A stretch of DNA of 64,000 nt from positions 38,121,914 through 38,185,913 of the forward strand of contig NC_091176.1 in NCBI RefSeq assembly GCF_040958095.1, read 5' to 3'. The stretch is from Procambarus clarkii. Its lineage: Eukaryota > Arthropoda > Malacostraca > Decapoda > Cambaridae. The translations under genes were made by a program, and so were the position numbers. Below the pieces are notes generated by a model, which was given only the letters and a program-made list of their open reading frames with translations, did not search any database and was not told the origin of the DNA. Below are positions 1 through 41,612 of the stretch, piece by piece; positions within the stretch are counted from its first letter, which is position 1, and the number at the start of each line of letters is the position of its first letter.

Positions 1-3000
1 TGGTCATACCCTCCAGGTCATTACTACCGTCCTGGTCATTACTACCCTCCTGGTCATTACTACCCTCCTGGTCATTACTACCCTCCTGGTCATAACTACC
101 CTCCTGGTCATTACTACCCTCCTGGTCATTACTACCCTCCTGGTCATTACTACCCTCCTGGTCATAACTACCTCCTGGTCATTACTACCCTCCTGGTCAT
201 TACTACCCTCCTGGTCATAACTACCCTCCTGGTCATTACTACTCTCCTGGTCATTACTACCCTCCTGGTCATACTACCCTCCTGGTCATTACTACCCTCC
301 TGGTCATTACTACCCTCCTGGTCATTAACTACTCCTCCTGGTCATTAACTACCCTCCTGGTCATAACTACCCTCCTGGTCATTACTACCCTCCTGGTCAT
401 TACTACCCTCCTGGTCATTAACTACCCTCCTGGTCATTACTACCGTTCCATGGTCATTACTACCCTCCTGGTCATAACTACCCTCCTGGTCATTACTACC
501 TCCTGGTCATTACTACCCTCCTGGTCATTACTACCCTCCTGGTCATTAACTACCCTCCTGGTCATTACTACCCTCCTGGTCATTACTACCCTCCTGGTCA
601 TTACTACCCTCCTGTCATTACTACCCTCCTGGTCATTACTACCCTCCTGGTCATTACTACCCTCCTGGTCATTACTACCCACCTGGTCATTACTACCCTC
701 CTGGTCATTACTACCCTCCTGGTCATTACTACCCTCCTGGTCATTACTACCCTCCTAGGTCATTACTACCCTCCTGGTCATTACTACCCTCCTGGTCATT
801 ACTACCCTCCTGGTCATTACTACCCTCCTGGTCATTACTACCCTCCTGGTCATTACTACCCTCCTGGTCATAACTACCCTCCTGGTCATTACTACCCTCC
901 TGGTCATTACTACCCTCCTGGTCATTACTACCCTCCTGGTCATTACTACCCTCCATGGTCATTACTACCCTCCTGGTCATTACTACCCTCCTGGTCATTA
1001 CTACCCTCCTGGTCATTACTACCCTCCTGGTCATTACTACCCTCCTGGTCATTACTACCCTCCTGGTCATTACTACCCTCCTGGTCATTACTACCCTCCT
1101 GGTCATTACTACCCTCCTGGTCATTACTACCCTCCTGGTCATTACTACCCTCCTGGTCATTACTACCCTCCTGGTCATTACTACCCTCCTGGTCATTACT
1201 ACCCTCCTGGTCATTACTACCCTCCTGGTCATTACTACCCTCCTGGTCATTACTACCCTCCTGGTCATTACTACCCTCCTGGTCATTACTACCCTCCTGG
1301 TCATTACTACCCTCCTGGTCATTACTACCCTCCTGGTCATTACTACCTCCTGGTCATTACTACCCTCCTGGTCATTACTACCCTCCTGGTCATTACTACC
1401 CTCCTGGTCATTACTACCCTCCTGGTCATTACTACCCTCCTGGTCATTACTACCCTCCTGGTCATTACTACCCTCCTGGTCATTACTACCCTCCTGGTCA
1501 TTACTACCCTCCTGGTCATTACTACCCTCCTGGTCATTACTACCCTCCTGGTCATTACTACCCTCCTGGTCATTACTACCCTCCTGGTCATTACTACCCT
1601 CCTGGTCATTACTACCCTCCTGGTCATTACTACCCTCCTGGTCATTACTACCCTCCTGGTCATTACTACCCTCCTGGTCATTACTACCCTCCTGGTCATT
1701 ACTACCCTCCTGGTCATTACTACCCTCCTGGTCATTACTACCCTCCTGGTCATTACTACCCTCCTGGTCATTACTACCCTCCTGGTCATATACTACCCTC
1801 CTGGTCATTACTACCCTCCTGGTCATTACTACCCTCCTGGTCATTACTACCCTCCTGGTCATTACTACCCTCCTGGTCATTACTACCCTCCTGGTCATTA
1901 CTACCCTCCTGGTCATTACTACCCTCCTGGTCATTACTACCCTCCTGGTCATTACTACCCTCCTGGTCATTACTACCCTCCTGGTCATTACTACCCTCCT
2001 GGTCATTACTACCCTCCTGGTCATTACTACCCTCCTGGTCATTACTACCCTCCTGGTCATTACTACCCTCCTGGTCATTACTACCCTCCTGGTCATTACT
2101 ACCCTCCTGGTCATTACTACCCTCCTGGTCATTACTACCCTCCTGGTCATTACTACCCTCCTGGTCATTACTACCCTCCTGGTCATTACTACCCTCCTGG
2201 TCATTACTACCCTCCTGGTCATTACTACCCTCCTGGTCATTACTACCCTCCTGGTCATTACTACCCTCCTGGTCATTACTACCCTCCTGGTCATTACTAC
2301 CCTCCTGGTCATTACTACCCTCCTGGTCATTACTACCCTCCTGGTCATTACTACCCTCCTGGTCATTACTACCCTCCTGGTCATTACTACCCTCCTGGTC
2401 ATTACTACCCTCCTGGTCATTACTACCCTCCTGGTCATTACTACCCTCCTGGTCATTACTACCCTCCTGGTCATTACTACCCTCCTGGTCATTACTACCC
2501 TCCTGGTCATTACTACCCTCCTGGTCATTACTACCCTCCTGGTCATTACTACCCTCCTGGTCATTACTACCCTCCTGGTCATTACTACCCTCCTGGTCAT
2601 TACTACCCTCCTGGTCATTACTACCCTCCTGGTCATTACTACCCTCCTGGTCATTACTACCCTCCTGGTCATTACTACCCTCCTGGTCATTACTACCCTC
2701 CTGGTCATTACTACCCTCCTGGTCATTACTACCCTCCTGGTCATTACTACCCTCCTGGTCATTACTACCCTCCTGGTCATTACTACCTCCTGGTCATTAC
2801 TACCCTCCTGGTCATTACTACCCTCCTGGTCATTACTACCCTCCTGGTCATTACTACCCTCCTGGTCATACTACCCTCCTGGTCATTACTACCCTCCTGG
2901 TCATTACTACCCTCCTGGTCATTACTACCCTCCTGGTCATTACTACCCTCCTGGTCATTACTACCCTCCTGGTCATTACTACCCTCCTGGTCATTACTAC

Positions 3001-6000
3001 CCTCCTGGTCATTACTACCCTCCTGGTCATTACTACCCTCCTGGTCATTACTACCCTCCTGGTCATTACTACCCTCCTGGTCATTACTACCCTCCTGGTC
3101 ATTACTACCCTCCTGGTCATTACTACCCTCCTGGTCATTACTACCCTCCTGGTCATTACTACCCTCCTGGTCATTACTACCCTCCTGGTCATTACTACCC
3201 TCCTGGTCATTACTACCCTCCTGGTCATTACTACCCTCCTGGTCATTACTACCCTCCTGGTCATTACTACCCTCCTGGTCATTAACTACCCTCCTGGTCA
3301 TTACTACCCTCCTGGTCATTACTACCCTCCTGGTCATTACTACCCTCCTGGTCATTACTACCCTCCTGGTCATTACTACCCTCCTGGTCATTACTACCCT
3401 CCTGGTCATTACTACCCTCCTGGTCATTACTACCTCCTGGTCATTACTACCCTCCTGGTCATTACTACCCTCCTGGTCATTACTACCCTCCTGGTCATTA
3501 CTACCCTCCTGGTCATTACTACCCTCCTGGTCATTACTACCCTCCTGGTCATTACTACCCTCCTGGTCATTACTACCCTCCTGGTCATTACTACCCTCCT
3601 GGTCATTACTACCCTCCTGGTCATTACTACCCTCCTGGTCATTACTACCCTCCTGGTCATTACTACCCTCCTGGTCATACTACCCTCCTGGTCATTACTA
3701 CCCTCCTGGTCATTACTACCCTCCTGGTCATTACTACCCTCCTGGTCATTAACTACCCTCCTGGTCATTACTACCCTCCTGGTCATTACTACCCTCCTGG
3801 TCATTAACTACCCTCCTGGTCATTACTACCCTCCTGGTCATTACTACCCTCCTGGTCATTACTACCCTCCTGGTCATTACTACCCTCCTGGTCATTACTA
3901 CCCTCCATGGTCATTACTACCCTCCTGGTCATTACTACCCTCCTGGTCATTACTACCCTCCTGGTCATTACTACCCTCCTGGTCATTACTACCCTCCTGG
4001 TCATTACTACCCTCCTGGTCATTACTACCCTCCTGGTCATTACTACCCTCCTGGTCATTACTACCCTCCTGGTCATTACTACCCTCCTGGTCATTACTAC
4101 CCTCCTGGTCATTACTACCCTCCTGGTCATTACTACCCTCCTGGTCATTACTACCCTCCTGGTCATTACTACCCTCCTGGTCATTACTACCCTCCTGGTC
4201 ATTACTACCCTCCTGGTCATTACTACCCTCCTGGTCATTACTACCCTCCTGGTCATTACTACCCTCCTGGTCATTACTACCCTCCTGGTCATTACTACCC
4301 TCCTGGTCATTACTACCCTCCTGGTCATTACTACCCTCCTGGTCATTACTACCCTCCTGGTCATTAATACCCTCCTGGTCATTACTACCCTCCTGGTCAT
4401 TACTACCCTCCTGGTCATTACTACCCTCCTGGTCATTACTACCCTCCTGGTCATTACTACCCTCCTGGTCATTACTACCCTCCTGGTCATTACTACCCTC
4501 CTGGTCATTACTACCCTCCTGGTCATTACTACCCTCCTGGTCATTACTACCCTCCTGGTCATTACTACCCTCCTGGTCATTACTACCCTCCTGGTCATTA
4601 CTACCCTCCTGGTCATTACTACCCTCCTGGTCATTACTACCCTCCTGGTCATTACTACCCTCCTGGTCATTACTACCCTCCTGGTCATTACTACCCTCCT
4701 GGTCATTACTACCCTCCTGGTCATTACTACCCTCCTGGTCATTACTACCCTCCTGGTCATTACTACCCTCCTGGTCATTACTACCCTCCTGGTCATTACT
4801 ACCCTCCTGGTCATTACTACCCTCCTGGTCATTACTACCCTCCTGGTCATTACTACCCTCCTGGTCATACTACCCTCCTGGTCATTACTACCCTCCTGGT
4901 CATTACTACCCTCCTGGTCATTACTACCCTCCTGGTCATTACTACCCTCCTGGTCATTACTACCCTCCTGGTCATTACTACCCTCCTGGTCATTACTACC
5001 CTCCTGGTCATTACTACCCTCCTGGTCATTACTACCCTCCTGGTCATTACTACCCTCCTGGTCATTACTACCCTCCTGGTCATTAACTACCCTCCTGGTC
5101 ATTACTACCCTCCTGGTCATTACTACCCTCCTGGTCATTACTACCCTCCTGGTCATTACTACCCTCCTGGTCATTACTACCCTCCTGGTCATTACTACCC
5201 TCCTGGTCATTACTACCCTCCTGGTCATTACTACCCTCCTGGTCATTACTACCCTCCTGGTCATTACTACCCTCCTGGTCATTACTACCCTCCTGGTCAT
5301 TACTACCCTCCTGGTCATTACTACCCTCCTGGTCATTACTACCCTCCTGGTCATTACTACCCTCCTGGTCATTACTACCCTCCTGGTCATTACTACCCTC
5401 CTGGTCATTACTACCCTCCTGGTCATTACTACCCTCCTGGTCATTACTACCCTCCTGGTCATTACTACCCTCCTGGTCATTACTACCCTCCTGGTCATTA
5501 CTACCCTCCTGGTCATTACTACCCTCCTGGTCATTACTACCCTCCTGGTCATTACTACCCTCCTGGTCATTACTACCCTCCTGGTCATTACTACCCTCCT
5601 GGTCATTACTACCCTCCTGGTCATTACTACCCTCCTGGTCATTACTACCCTCCTGGTCATTACTACCCTCCTGGTCATTACTACCCTCCTGGTCATTACT
5701 ACCCTCCTGGTCATTACTACCCTCCTGGTCATTACTACCCTCCTGGTCATTACTACCCTCCTGGTCATTACTACCCTCCTGGTCATTACTACCCTCCTGG
5801 TCATTACTACCCTCCTGGTCATTACTACCCTCCTGGTCATTACTACCCTCCTGGTCATTACTACCCTCCTGGTCATTACTACCCTCCTGGTCATTACTAC
5901 CCTCCTGGTCATTACTACCCTCCTGGTCATTACTACCCTCCTGGTCATTACTACCCTCCTGGTCATTACTACCCTCCTGGTCATTACTACCCTCCTGGTC

Positions 6001-9000
6001 ATTACTACCCTCCTGGTCATTACTACCCTCCTGGTCATTACTACCCTCCTGGTCATTACTACCCTCCTGGTCATTACTACCCTCCTGGTCATTACTACCC
6101 TCCTGGTCATTACTACCCTCCTGGTCATTACTACCCTCCTGGTCATTACTACCCTCCTGGTCATTACTACCCTCCTGGTCATTACTACCCTCCTGGTCAT
6201 TACTACCCTCCTGGTCATTACTACCCTCCTGGTCATTACTACCCTCCTGGTCATTACTACCCTCCTGGTCATTACTACCCTCCTGGTCATTACTACCCTC
6301 CTGGTCATTACTACCCTCCTGGTCATTACTACCCTCCTGGTCATTACTACCCTCCTGGTCATTACTACCCTCCTGGTCATTACTACCCTCCTGGTCATTA
6401 CTACCCTCCTGGTCATTACTACCCTCCTGGTCATTACTACCCTCCTGGTCATTACTACCCTCCTGGTCATTACTACCCTCCTGGTCATTACTACCCTCCT
6501 GGTCATTACTACCCTCCTGGTCATTACTACCCTCCTGGTCATTACTACCCTCCTGGTCATTACTACCCTCCTGGTCATTACTACCCTCCTGGTCATTACT
6601 ACCCTCCTGGTCATTACTACCCTCCTGGTCATTACTACCCTCCTGGTCATTACTACCCTCCTGGTCATTACTACCCTCCTGGTCATTACTACCCTCCTGG
6701 TCATTACTACCCTCCTGGTCATTACTACCCTCCTGGTCATTACTACCCTCCTGGTCATTACTACCCTCCTGGTCATTACTACCCTCCTGGTCATTACTAC
6801 CCTCCTGGTCATACTACCCTCCTGGTCATTACTACCCTCCTGGTCATTACTACCCTCCTGGTCATACTACCCTCCTGGTCATTACTACCCTCCTGGTCAT
6901 TACTACCCTCCTGGTCATTACTACCCTCCTGGTCATTACTACCCTCCTGGTCATTACTACCCTCCTGGTCATTACTACCCTCCTGGTCATTACTACCCTC
7001 CTGGTCATTACTACCCTCCTGGTCATTACTACCCTCCTGGTCATTACTACCCTCCTGGTCATTACTACCCTCCTGGTCATTACTACCCTCCTGGTCATTA
7101 CTACCCTCCTGGTCATTACTACCCTCCTGGTCATTACTACCCTCCTGGTCATTACTACCCTCCTGGTCATTACTACCCTCCTGGTCATTACTACCCTCCT
7201 GGTCATTACTACCCTCCTGGTCATTACTACCCTCCTGGTCATTACTACCCTCCTGGTCATTACTACCCTCCTGGTCATTACTACCCTCCTGGTCATTACT
7301 ACCCTCCTGGTCATTACTACCCTCCTGGTCATTACTACCCTCCTGGTCATTAACTACCCTCCTGGTCATTACTACCCTCCTGGTCATTACTACCCTCCTG
7401 GTCATTACTACCCTCCTGGTCATTACTACCCTCCTGGTCATTACTACCTCCTGGTCATTACTACCCTCCTGGTCATTACTACCCTCCTGGTCATTACTAC
7501 CCTCCTGGTCATTACTACCCTCCTGGTCATTACTACCCTCCTGGTCATTACTACCCTCCTGGTCATTACTACCCTCCTGGTCATTACTACCCTCCTGGTC
7601 ATTACTACCCTCCTGGTCATTACTACCCTCCTGGTCATTACTACCCTCCTGGTCATTACTACCCTCCTGGTCATTACTACCCTCCTGGTCATTACTACCC
7701 TCCTGGTCATTACTACCCTCCTGGTCATTACTACCCTCCTAGGTCATTACTACCCTCCTGGTCATAACTACCCTCCTGGTCATTACTACCCTCCTGGTCA
7801 TTACTACCCTCCTGGTCATTACTACCCTCCTGGTCATTACTACCCTCCTGGTCATTAACTACCCTCCTGGTCATTACTACCCTCCTGGTCATTACTACCC
7901 TCCTGGTCATTAACTACCCTCCTGGTCATTACTACCTCCTGGTCATTACTACCCTCCTGGTCATTACTACCCTCCTGGTCATTACTACCCTCCTGGTCAT
8001 TACTACCCTCCTGGTCATTACTACCCTCCTGGTCATTACTACCCTCCTGGTCATTACTACCCTCCTGGTCATTACTACCCTCCTGGTCATTACTACCCTC
8101 CTGGTCATTACTACCCTCCTGGTCATTACTACCCTCCTGGTCATTACTACCCTCCTGGTCATTACTATCCTCCTGGTCATTACTACCCTCCTGGTCATTA
8201 CTACCCTCCTGGTCATTACTACCCTCCTGGTCATTACTACCCTCCTGGTCATTACTACCCTCCTGGTCATTACTACCCTCCTGGTCATTACTACCCTCCT
8301 GGTCATTACTACCCTCCTGGTCATTACTACCCTCCTGGTCATTACTACCCTCCTGGTCATTACTACCCTCCTGGTCATTACTACCCTCCTGGTCATTACT
8401 ACCCTCCTGGTCATTACTACCCTCCTGGTCATTACTACCCGTCCTGGTCATTACTACCCTCCTGGTCATTACTACCCTCCTGGTCATTACTACCCTCCTG
8501 GTCATTACTACCCTCCTGGTCATTACTACCCTCCTGGTCATTACTACCCTCCTGGTCATTACTACCCTCCTGGTCAGTTACTACCCTCCTGGTCATTACT
8601 ACCCTTCCTGGTCATTACTACCCTCCTGGTCATTACTACCCTCCTGGTCATTACTACCCTCCTGGTCATTACTACCCTCCATGGTCATTAGCTACCCTCC
8701 TGGTCATTACTACCCTCCTGGTCATTACTACCCTCCTGGTCATTACTACCCTCCTGGTCATTACTACCCTCCTGGTCATTACTACCCTCCTGGTCATTAA
8801 CTACCCTCCTGGTCATTACTACCCTCCTGGTCATTACTACCCTCCTGGTCATTACTACCCTCCTGGTCATTACTACCCTCCATGGTCATTACTACCCTCC
8901 TGGTCATTACTACCCTCCTGGTCATTACTACCCATCCTGGTCATTACTACCCTCCTGGTCATTACTACCCTCCTGGTCATTACTACCCTCTTGGTCATTA

Positions 9001-12000
9001 CTACCCTCCTGGTCATTACTACCCTCCTGGTCATTACTACCCTCCTGGTCATTAACTACCCTCCTGGTCATTACTACCCTCCTGGTCATTACTACCCTCC
9101 TGGTCATTACTACCCTCCTGGTCATTACTTACCCTCCAGGTCATTACTACCCTCCTGGTCATTACTACCCTCCTGGTCATTACTACCCTCCTGGTCATTA
9201 CTACCCTCCTGGTCATTACTGCCCTCCTGGTCATTACTACCCTCCTGGTCATTACTACCCTCCTGGTCATAACTACCCTCCTGGTCATTACTACCCTCCT
9301 GGTCATTACTACCCTCCTGGTCGTTACTACCCTCCTGGTCATTATTACCCTTCAGGTCATTACTACCCTCCTGGTCATTACTACCCTCCTGGTCATTACT
9401 ACCCTCCTGGTCATTATTACCCTCCAGGTCATTGCTACCCTCCTGGTCATTACTACCCTCCTGGTCATTACTACCCTCCTGGTCATAAGAACCCTCCTGG
9501 TCATTACTACCCTCCAGGTCATTACTACCCTCCTGGTCATAACTACCCTCCTGGTCATTACTACCCTCCTGGTCATTACTACCCTCCTGGTCATTACTAC
9601 CCTCCTGGTCATAACTACCCTCCTGGTCATTACTACCCTCCTGGTCATTACTACCCTCCTGGTCATTACTACCCTCCTGGTCATTATTACCTCCAGGTCA
9701 TTACTACCCTCCTGGTCATTACTACCCTCCTGGTCATTACTACCCACCTGGTCATTATTACCCTCCAGGTCATTACTATCCTCCTGGTCATTACTACCCT
9801 CCTGGTCATTACTACCCTCCTGGTCATTACTACCCTCCTGGTCATTATTACCTCCAGGTCATTACTACCCTCCTGGTCATTACTACCCTCCTGGTCATTA
9901 CTACCCACCTGGTCATTATTACCCTCCAGGTCATTACTATCCTCCTGGTCATTACTACCCTCCTGGTCATTACTACCCTCCTGGTCATTACTACCCTCCT
10001 AGTCATTACTACCCTCCTGGTCAATACTACCCTCCTGGTCATTACTACCCTCCTGGTCATAACTACCCTCCTGGTCATTACTACCCTCCTGGTCATTACT
10101 ACCCTCCTGGTCATTACTACCCTCCTGGTCATTATTACCCTCCAGGTCATTACTACCCTCCTGGTCATTACTACCCTCCTGGTCATTACTACCCTCCTGG
10201 TCATTACTACCCTCCTGGTCATTACTACCCTCCTGGTCATTACTACCGTCCTGGTCATTACTACCCTCCTGGTCATTACTACCCTCCTGGTCATTACTAC
10301 CCTCCTGGTCATTACTACCCTCCTGGTCATAACTACCCTCCTGGTCATTACTACCCTCCTGGTCATTACTACCCTCCTGGTCGTTACTACCCTCCTGGTC
10401 ATTATTACCCTTCAGGTCATTACTACCCTCCTGGTCATTACTACCCTCCTGGTCATTACTACCCTCCTGGTCATTATTACCCTCCAGGTCATTGCTACCC
10501 TCCTGGTCATTACTACCCTCCTGGTCATTACTACCCTCCTGGTCATTACTACCCTCCTGGTCATTACTACCCTCCTGGTCATTACTACCCTCCTGGTCAT
10601 AACTACCCTCCTGGTCATTACTACCCTCCTGGTCATTACTACCCTCCTGGTCATTACTACCCTCCTGGTCATTATTACCTCCAGGTCATTACTACCCTCC
10701 TGGTCATTACTACCCTCCTGGTCATTACTACCCACCTGGTCATTATTACCCTCCAGGTCATTACTACCCTCCTGGTCATTACTACCCTCCTGGTCATTAC
10801 TACCCTCCTGGTCATTACTACCCTCCTGGTCATTACTACCCTCCTGGTCATTACTACCCTCCTGGTCATAACTACCCTCCTGGTCATTACTACCCTCCTG
10901 GTCATTACTACCCTCCTGGTCATTACTACCCTCCTGGTCATTATTACCCTCCAGGTCATTACTACCCTCCTGGTCATTACTACCCTCCTGGTCATTACTA
11001 CCCTCCTGGTCATTACTACCCTCCTGGTCATTACTACCCTCCTGGTCATTACTACCGTCCTGGTCATTACTACCCTCCTGGTCATTACTACCCTCCTGGT
11101 CATTACTACCCTCCTGGTCATTACTACCCTCCTGGTCATAACTACCCTCCTGGTCATTACTACCCTCCTGGTCATTACTACCCTCCTGGTCGTTACTACC
11201 CTCCTGGTCATTATTACCCTTCAGGTCATTACTACCCTCCTGGTCATTACTACCCTCCTGGTCATTACTACCCTCCTGGTCATTATTACCCTCCAGGTCA
11301 TTGCTACCCTCCTGGTCATTACTACCCTCCTGGTCATTACTACCCTCCTGGTCATTACTACCCTCCTGGTCATTACTACCCTCCTGGTCATTATTACACT
11401 ACTGGTCATTACTACGCTCCTGGTCATTATTACCCTCCTGGTCATTACTACGCTCCTGGTCATTGCCACTCTCCTGGTCATTACTACCCTCCTGGTCATT
11501 ACTACCCTCCTGGTCATTACTACTCTCCTGGTCATAACTACCCTCCTGGTCATTACTACCCTCCTGGTCATTACTACCCTCCTGGTCATTACTACCCTCC
11601 TGGTCATTACTACCCTCCTGGTCATAACTACCCTCCTGGTCATTACTACCCTCCTGGTCATTACTACCCTCCTGGTCATTACTACCGTCCTGGTCATTAC
11701 TACCGTCCTGGTCATTACTACCGTCCTGGTCATTACTACCGTCCTGGTCATTACTACCCTCCTGGTCATTACTACCGTCCTGGTCATTACTACCCTCCTG
11801 GTCATAACTACCCTCCTGGTCATAACTACCCTCCTGGTCATTACTACCGTCCTGGTCATTACTACCCTGCTGGTCATTACTACCGTCCTGGTCATTACTA
11901 CCCTCCTGGTCATAACTACCCTCCTGGTCATTACTACCGTCCTGGTCATTACTACCCTCCTGGTCATTACTACCCTCCTGGTCATTACTACCGTCCTGGT

Positions 12001-12080
12001 CATTACTACCCTCCTGGTCATTACTACCGTCCTGGTCATTACTACCCTCCTGGTCATTACTACCCTCCTGGTCATTACTA
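1..12080. repeat. 18-bp minisatellite array, left edge cut by window
   Basis: The unit is TGGTCATTACTACCCTCC, about 670 copies in uninterrupted tandem. The centre (about 3,900-6,800) is almost perfectly homogeneous: from about 5,090 to 6,810 I saw no substitution over roughly 95 units. Both ends are more varied. The common variants are 17-bp units (a lost base in TACCC or CATTA), 19-bp units (ATTAACT or CCATGG) and, after about 11,400, units with CCGTCC. A homogeneous core with divergent edges is what unequal exchange or gene conversion produces. The plus strand is pyrimidine-rich and poor in G. The array ends at TTAACACCC, after which unique DNA begins. No reading frame here is credible as coding. 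Confidence 0.98.
9319..11230. repeat. Higher-order repeat inside the 18-bp array
   Basis: Rare variant units recur in the same order. GGTCGTTACTACC followed by ATTATTACCCTTCAGG occurs at 9,319, 10,379 and 11,188, spacings of 1,060 and 809 bp. A smaller block containing TTATTACCTCCAGG and then TACCCACCTGG recurs at about 9,690, 9,851 and 10,680; the first two are 161 bp apart (eight 18-mers plus one 17-mer). Large segments were therefore duplicated as blocks after the variants arose. Confidence 0.85.
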
Positions 12081-14470
12081 TTAACACCCACAAAAGGTCT
12101 GAGCTGCAATGATCTCCTGACAGACCTGCAATCACTGAGTCAGAACCTCTCTACTGGTACCCTTGTTCTACCGGTATACCGTTCTCTTGCTACAAGTCAA
12201 GTGCTTCGCAAGTGTATGTAGGGACAAAGTACTTATTTATAATACCAACAAGTTATTCATCATTAGACGTTTCCTGACTTTTCTCAGTTTACAATCACCC
12301 AGTTTTTTCCCATCTTTGATTCATATATTTCAAGAAAACTTCAGGATTTGCCTTTACCTTCCCATACATGCAGACTTCATAATTTTCATCATTTATACTT
12401 TTTAAATAGAGAAATTTCCGTTCTAGATTCGGTTTCCTAATCTAAATTCGTCTGTATATCGTCTTTGTTATCAGATTCTTTAGCCCCATCATAATGCATT
12501 TGGTTATATTAATATATATACAAACCCACCTTCCTGGGCTTTCTAGGTTTGTATTTAAATCAGTTACATTGTGAAGCTTCATCATTAACAAGTGTTACGT
12601 CACCCACAACTGGTTTCACGTCGTCCCGTACTAAGGATAGTCCTACACCCATCTTTAATGCCACCAAAATCTATCCTTCCCTAGCAGCATCCTAAACCCT
12701 ATAGATCAGCTTCTTCTAAATCTGGCATTTTAAGTCATTTCTCTCACAGCTTTTCCATACTGTGTTAAATATGATTTCCCAATTCTAACTGTTGCTAAGC
12801 ACACTCCCAAGTTTGCAGTTACTCAACTGTGTCACATTTTAGATAACACTAAGTCTAAACCACAATGTTATCGTGTTGGTTCCCAAAATATGTCAAGAAA
12901 TAACTGAACAATCGACTTGAGAATCCAGGACGGTTCGAAACGTTGTTGTCCCTTCACCTTTTAGTGTGTGGTCTGGTCCAATAACTGAACAACTAGTTAG
13001 AAACTTTCACTTCACCATTCCCTAACTTTATATACTTTGCTGTTGACCGGGGGTCACTCCCTACATTAGATTCCATTTTATCTCAGCGAGAGTCACAGTG
13101 TGCTTCTGTGATCAGTGCTTTATAAAGTACTAGCTTTGATATCTGGCTTTGCTCAGGTGATGGCAACCACACCTACACTACACAAGTGCCATCCTTACTC
13201 TAACCATCTTAACCACTCACTATCTTTATCACTACAATCACGTACACTACATTATATCTTCAGCATTGCAAATATTTTTACTACACCCTATCTTCCTCCA
13301 TTGTAACTATCTACACCTTTCTACAACCATTATCCTGTAACCCCCTATAACCTATCTTCAACTCCTGTTATCACCTTCACTACACACAAACTCCATCATG
13401 GTAACCACTTTCACTACACATTGTCCTCCTCCTTGCATAGTCTTCATCCCCATCACTATCTACACTACCTGAACACTACCGGGTAGCGTAGGGTGATGAT
13501 AGTGTTATGATTGTGATAGATAAGATACTCCATCTAGGCAGCACATAGATTCTGGGGGCTCCAAACACTAAATTATAAAGTGGAAAAGAATATCCTGGAT
13601 GAATCATACTAAGGATGGAGTGTGGTTTTCAGCGGGGTTGGAATAGGTATCTTTGGCGGGGAGACCACCGCCAACAACCACCAGTCACCCTGCAACGTTT
13701 GGTAAGGCTATACCTCAGTTATCTGACCTTTATCCTAGGATTGACAGACAATGCCGCCTTCAAGAATTATCGGCTCCTATTACAACTTTCACAAACGCCA
13801 ATAAAGTATGAAATTGTGGTCTTATTTTCCATAGAGTTTTTCACAGTTTTCCAGCTGTTCCTAAAATGGCATGTTGTGATGAGTGAGAGGTAATGGATGA
13901 AAGGGGAAAGAGGAGGGAGAGAGGGAAAAGAGGAGGGATAGAGGGAATCAAGGGGGGAGAGGGTAAGAGGGAAAGCTACCCGGATGACGCTAATAAAACA
14001 TGTAATTTTGCATTCAATACCTGTAATAAACATAATCAATTATTATTATAATTAATATTAATATCATCTTGCCACCATCAATGGGACCACAGAGACATCC
14101 CAGCCTGTTTTCCAGTCGGTGAGTTGCTCAGTATCGAAGGATATTAAGTTTAACTCCCATATGACGCTCATATGGAAATAAAGTGCCAACGTTTCTGTCC
14201 ATCCTTGACCACTGTCGTGTCCAAGGTGGACCGAAACGTTGTTATTACCTTTATTTTAACATGTGCAGCTTGGATGTTATATTTTCAACCCCCCGTTGAA
14301 ATTACGACTTACTGTCGCAATATTCTACTTATCCGCAACGTATTATGGCTTTGTGTTCGTCAGCCTATCTTAAAAATCCTAGAATTTCGTGAAATTCCTC
14401 TCCTCTCCTGTAAAAAATGTAGGCCTATGTGTGAATCTCACTTGTTTACCTGATAATGAATACTTAAGTT
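12081..14470. other. AT-rich stretch without a recognised gene
   Basis: The unique-looking AT-rich sequence has a C/T-biased plus strand at 13,110-13,450 and a purine-rich GGAGAGAGGG patch at 13,900-13,970. A half-copy of a dispersed fold-back repeat lies at 12,911-12,980. A related but diverged repeat, with ACCGAAACGTTGTTATTACC, lies near 14,180-14,270. The longest frames are under 100 codons and show no recognisable motif. On the minus strand AATAAA (plus TTTATT at 14,250-14,255) lies about 225 bp beyond the RING gene stop and is a possible poly(A) signal. Confidence 0.6.
12911..12980 (+). mobile_element. Half-copy of the fold-back element
   Basis: ATCGACTTGAGAATCCAGGA, then CGAAACGTTGTTGTCCCTTC, then ACCTTTTAGTGTGTGGTCTG: right arm only, diverged, without the tail ending GACTCATCG. 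Confidence 0.75.
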
Positions 14471-14477
14471 CCCTTAC

Positions 14478-41351
<26,874 letters not shown>

Positions 41352-41486
41352 CTGAAAGCAAAAAAACTAATTGATAATGACCAGACATATTATTTTTAGA
41401 TTCAACAGAGCAGAAGTTGTTAAACACATGGAGCGAAATTTCCCTGAAGCGACCATACGAGTCATAAATACTCATATTCCGCCTAA

Positions 41487-41586
41487 GTCAGGCTGCGAGC
41501 AGCCGCGTCCAACAGCCTGGTTGATCAGTCCAGCAACCAGGAGGCCTGGTCGACGACCGGGCCGCGGGGACGCTAAGCCCCGGGAA
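41487..41586 (+). mobile_element. SINE-tail repeat fragment
   Basis: TCAGGCTGCGAGCAGCCGCG, then AGCCTGGTTGATCAGTCCAG and GGCCTGGTCGACGACCGGGC, ending CTAAGCCCCGGGAAAAAA. A sister copy is at 63,559-63,668. There is no tRNA head. It sits between the possible micro-exon and the exon at 41,274-41,351. Confidence 0.85.
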
Positions 41587-41612
41587 AAAATTGATAATAT
41601 TAAAGAAATTAC

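Noticed and set aside
747-7353. Long frames on both strands of the 18-bp array (MTRRVV, VITTLL, YYPPGH repeats)
   Set aside because: An 18-bp unit without stops keeps all frames open. Frame changes at each 17- or 19-bp unit show no selection for coding.
1-12080. Telomeric repeat
   Set aside because: Arthropod telomeres are usually (TTAGG)n. The 18-bp unit has no such motif.
13615-13713. Plus-strand frame starting MECGFQRGWNRYLW and ending at TTTG/GTAAGG, which looks like a first coding exon
   Set aside because: There is only one splice site, no recognisable domain and no matching downstream exon. It could be a real exon, but support is too weak.
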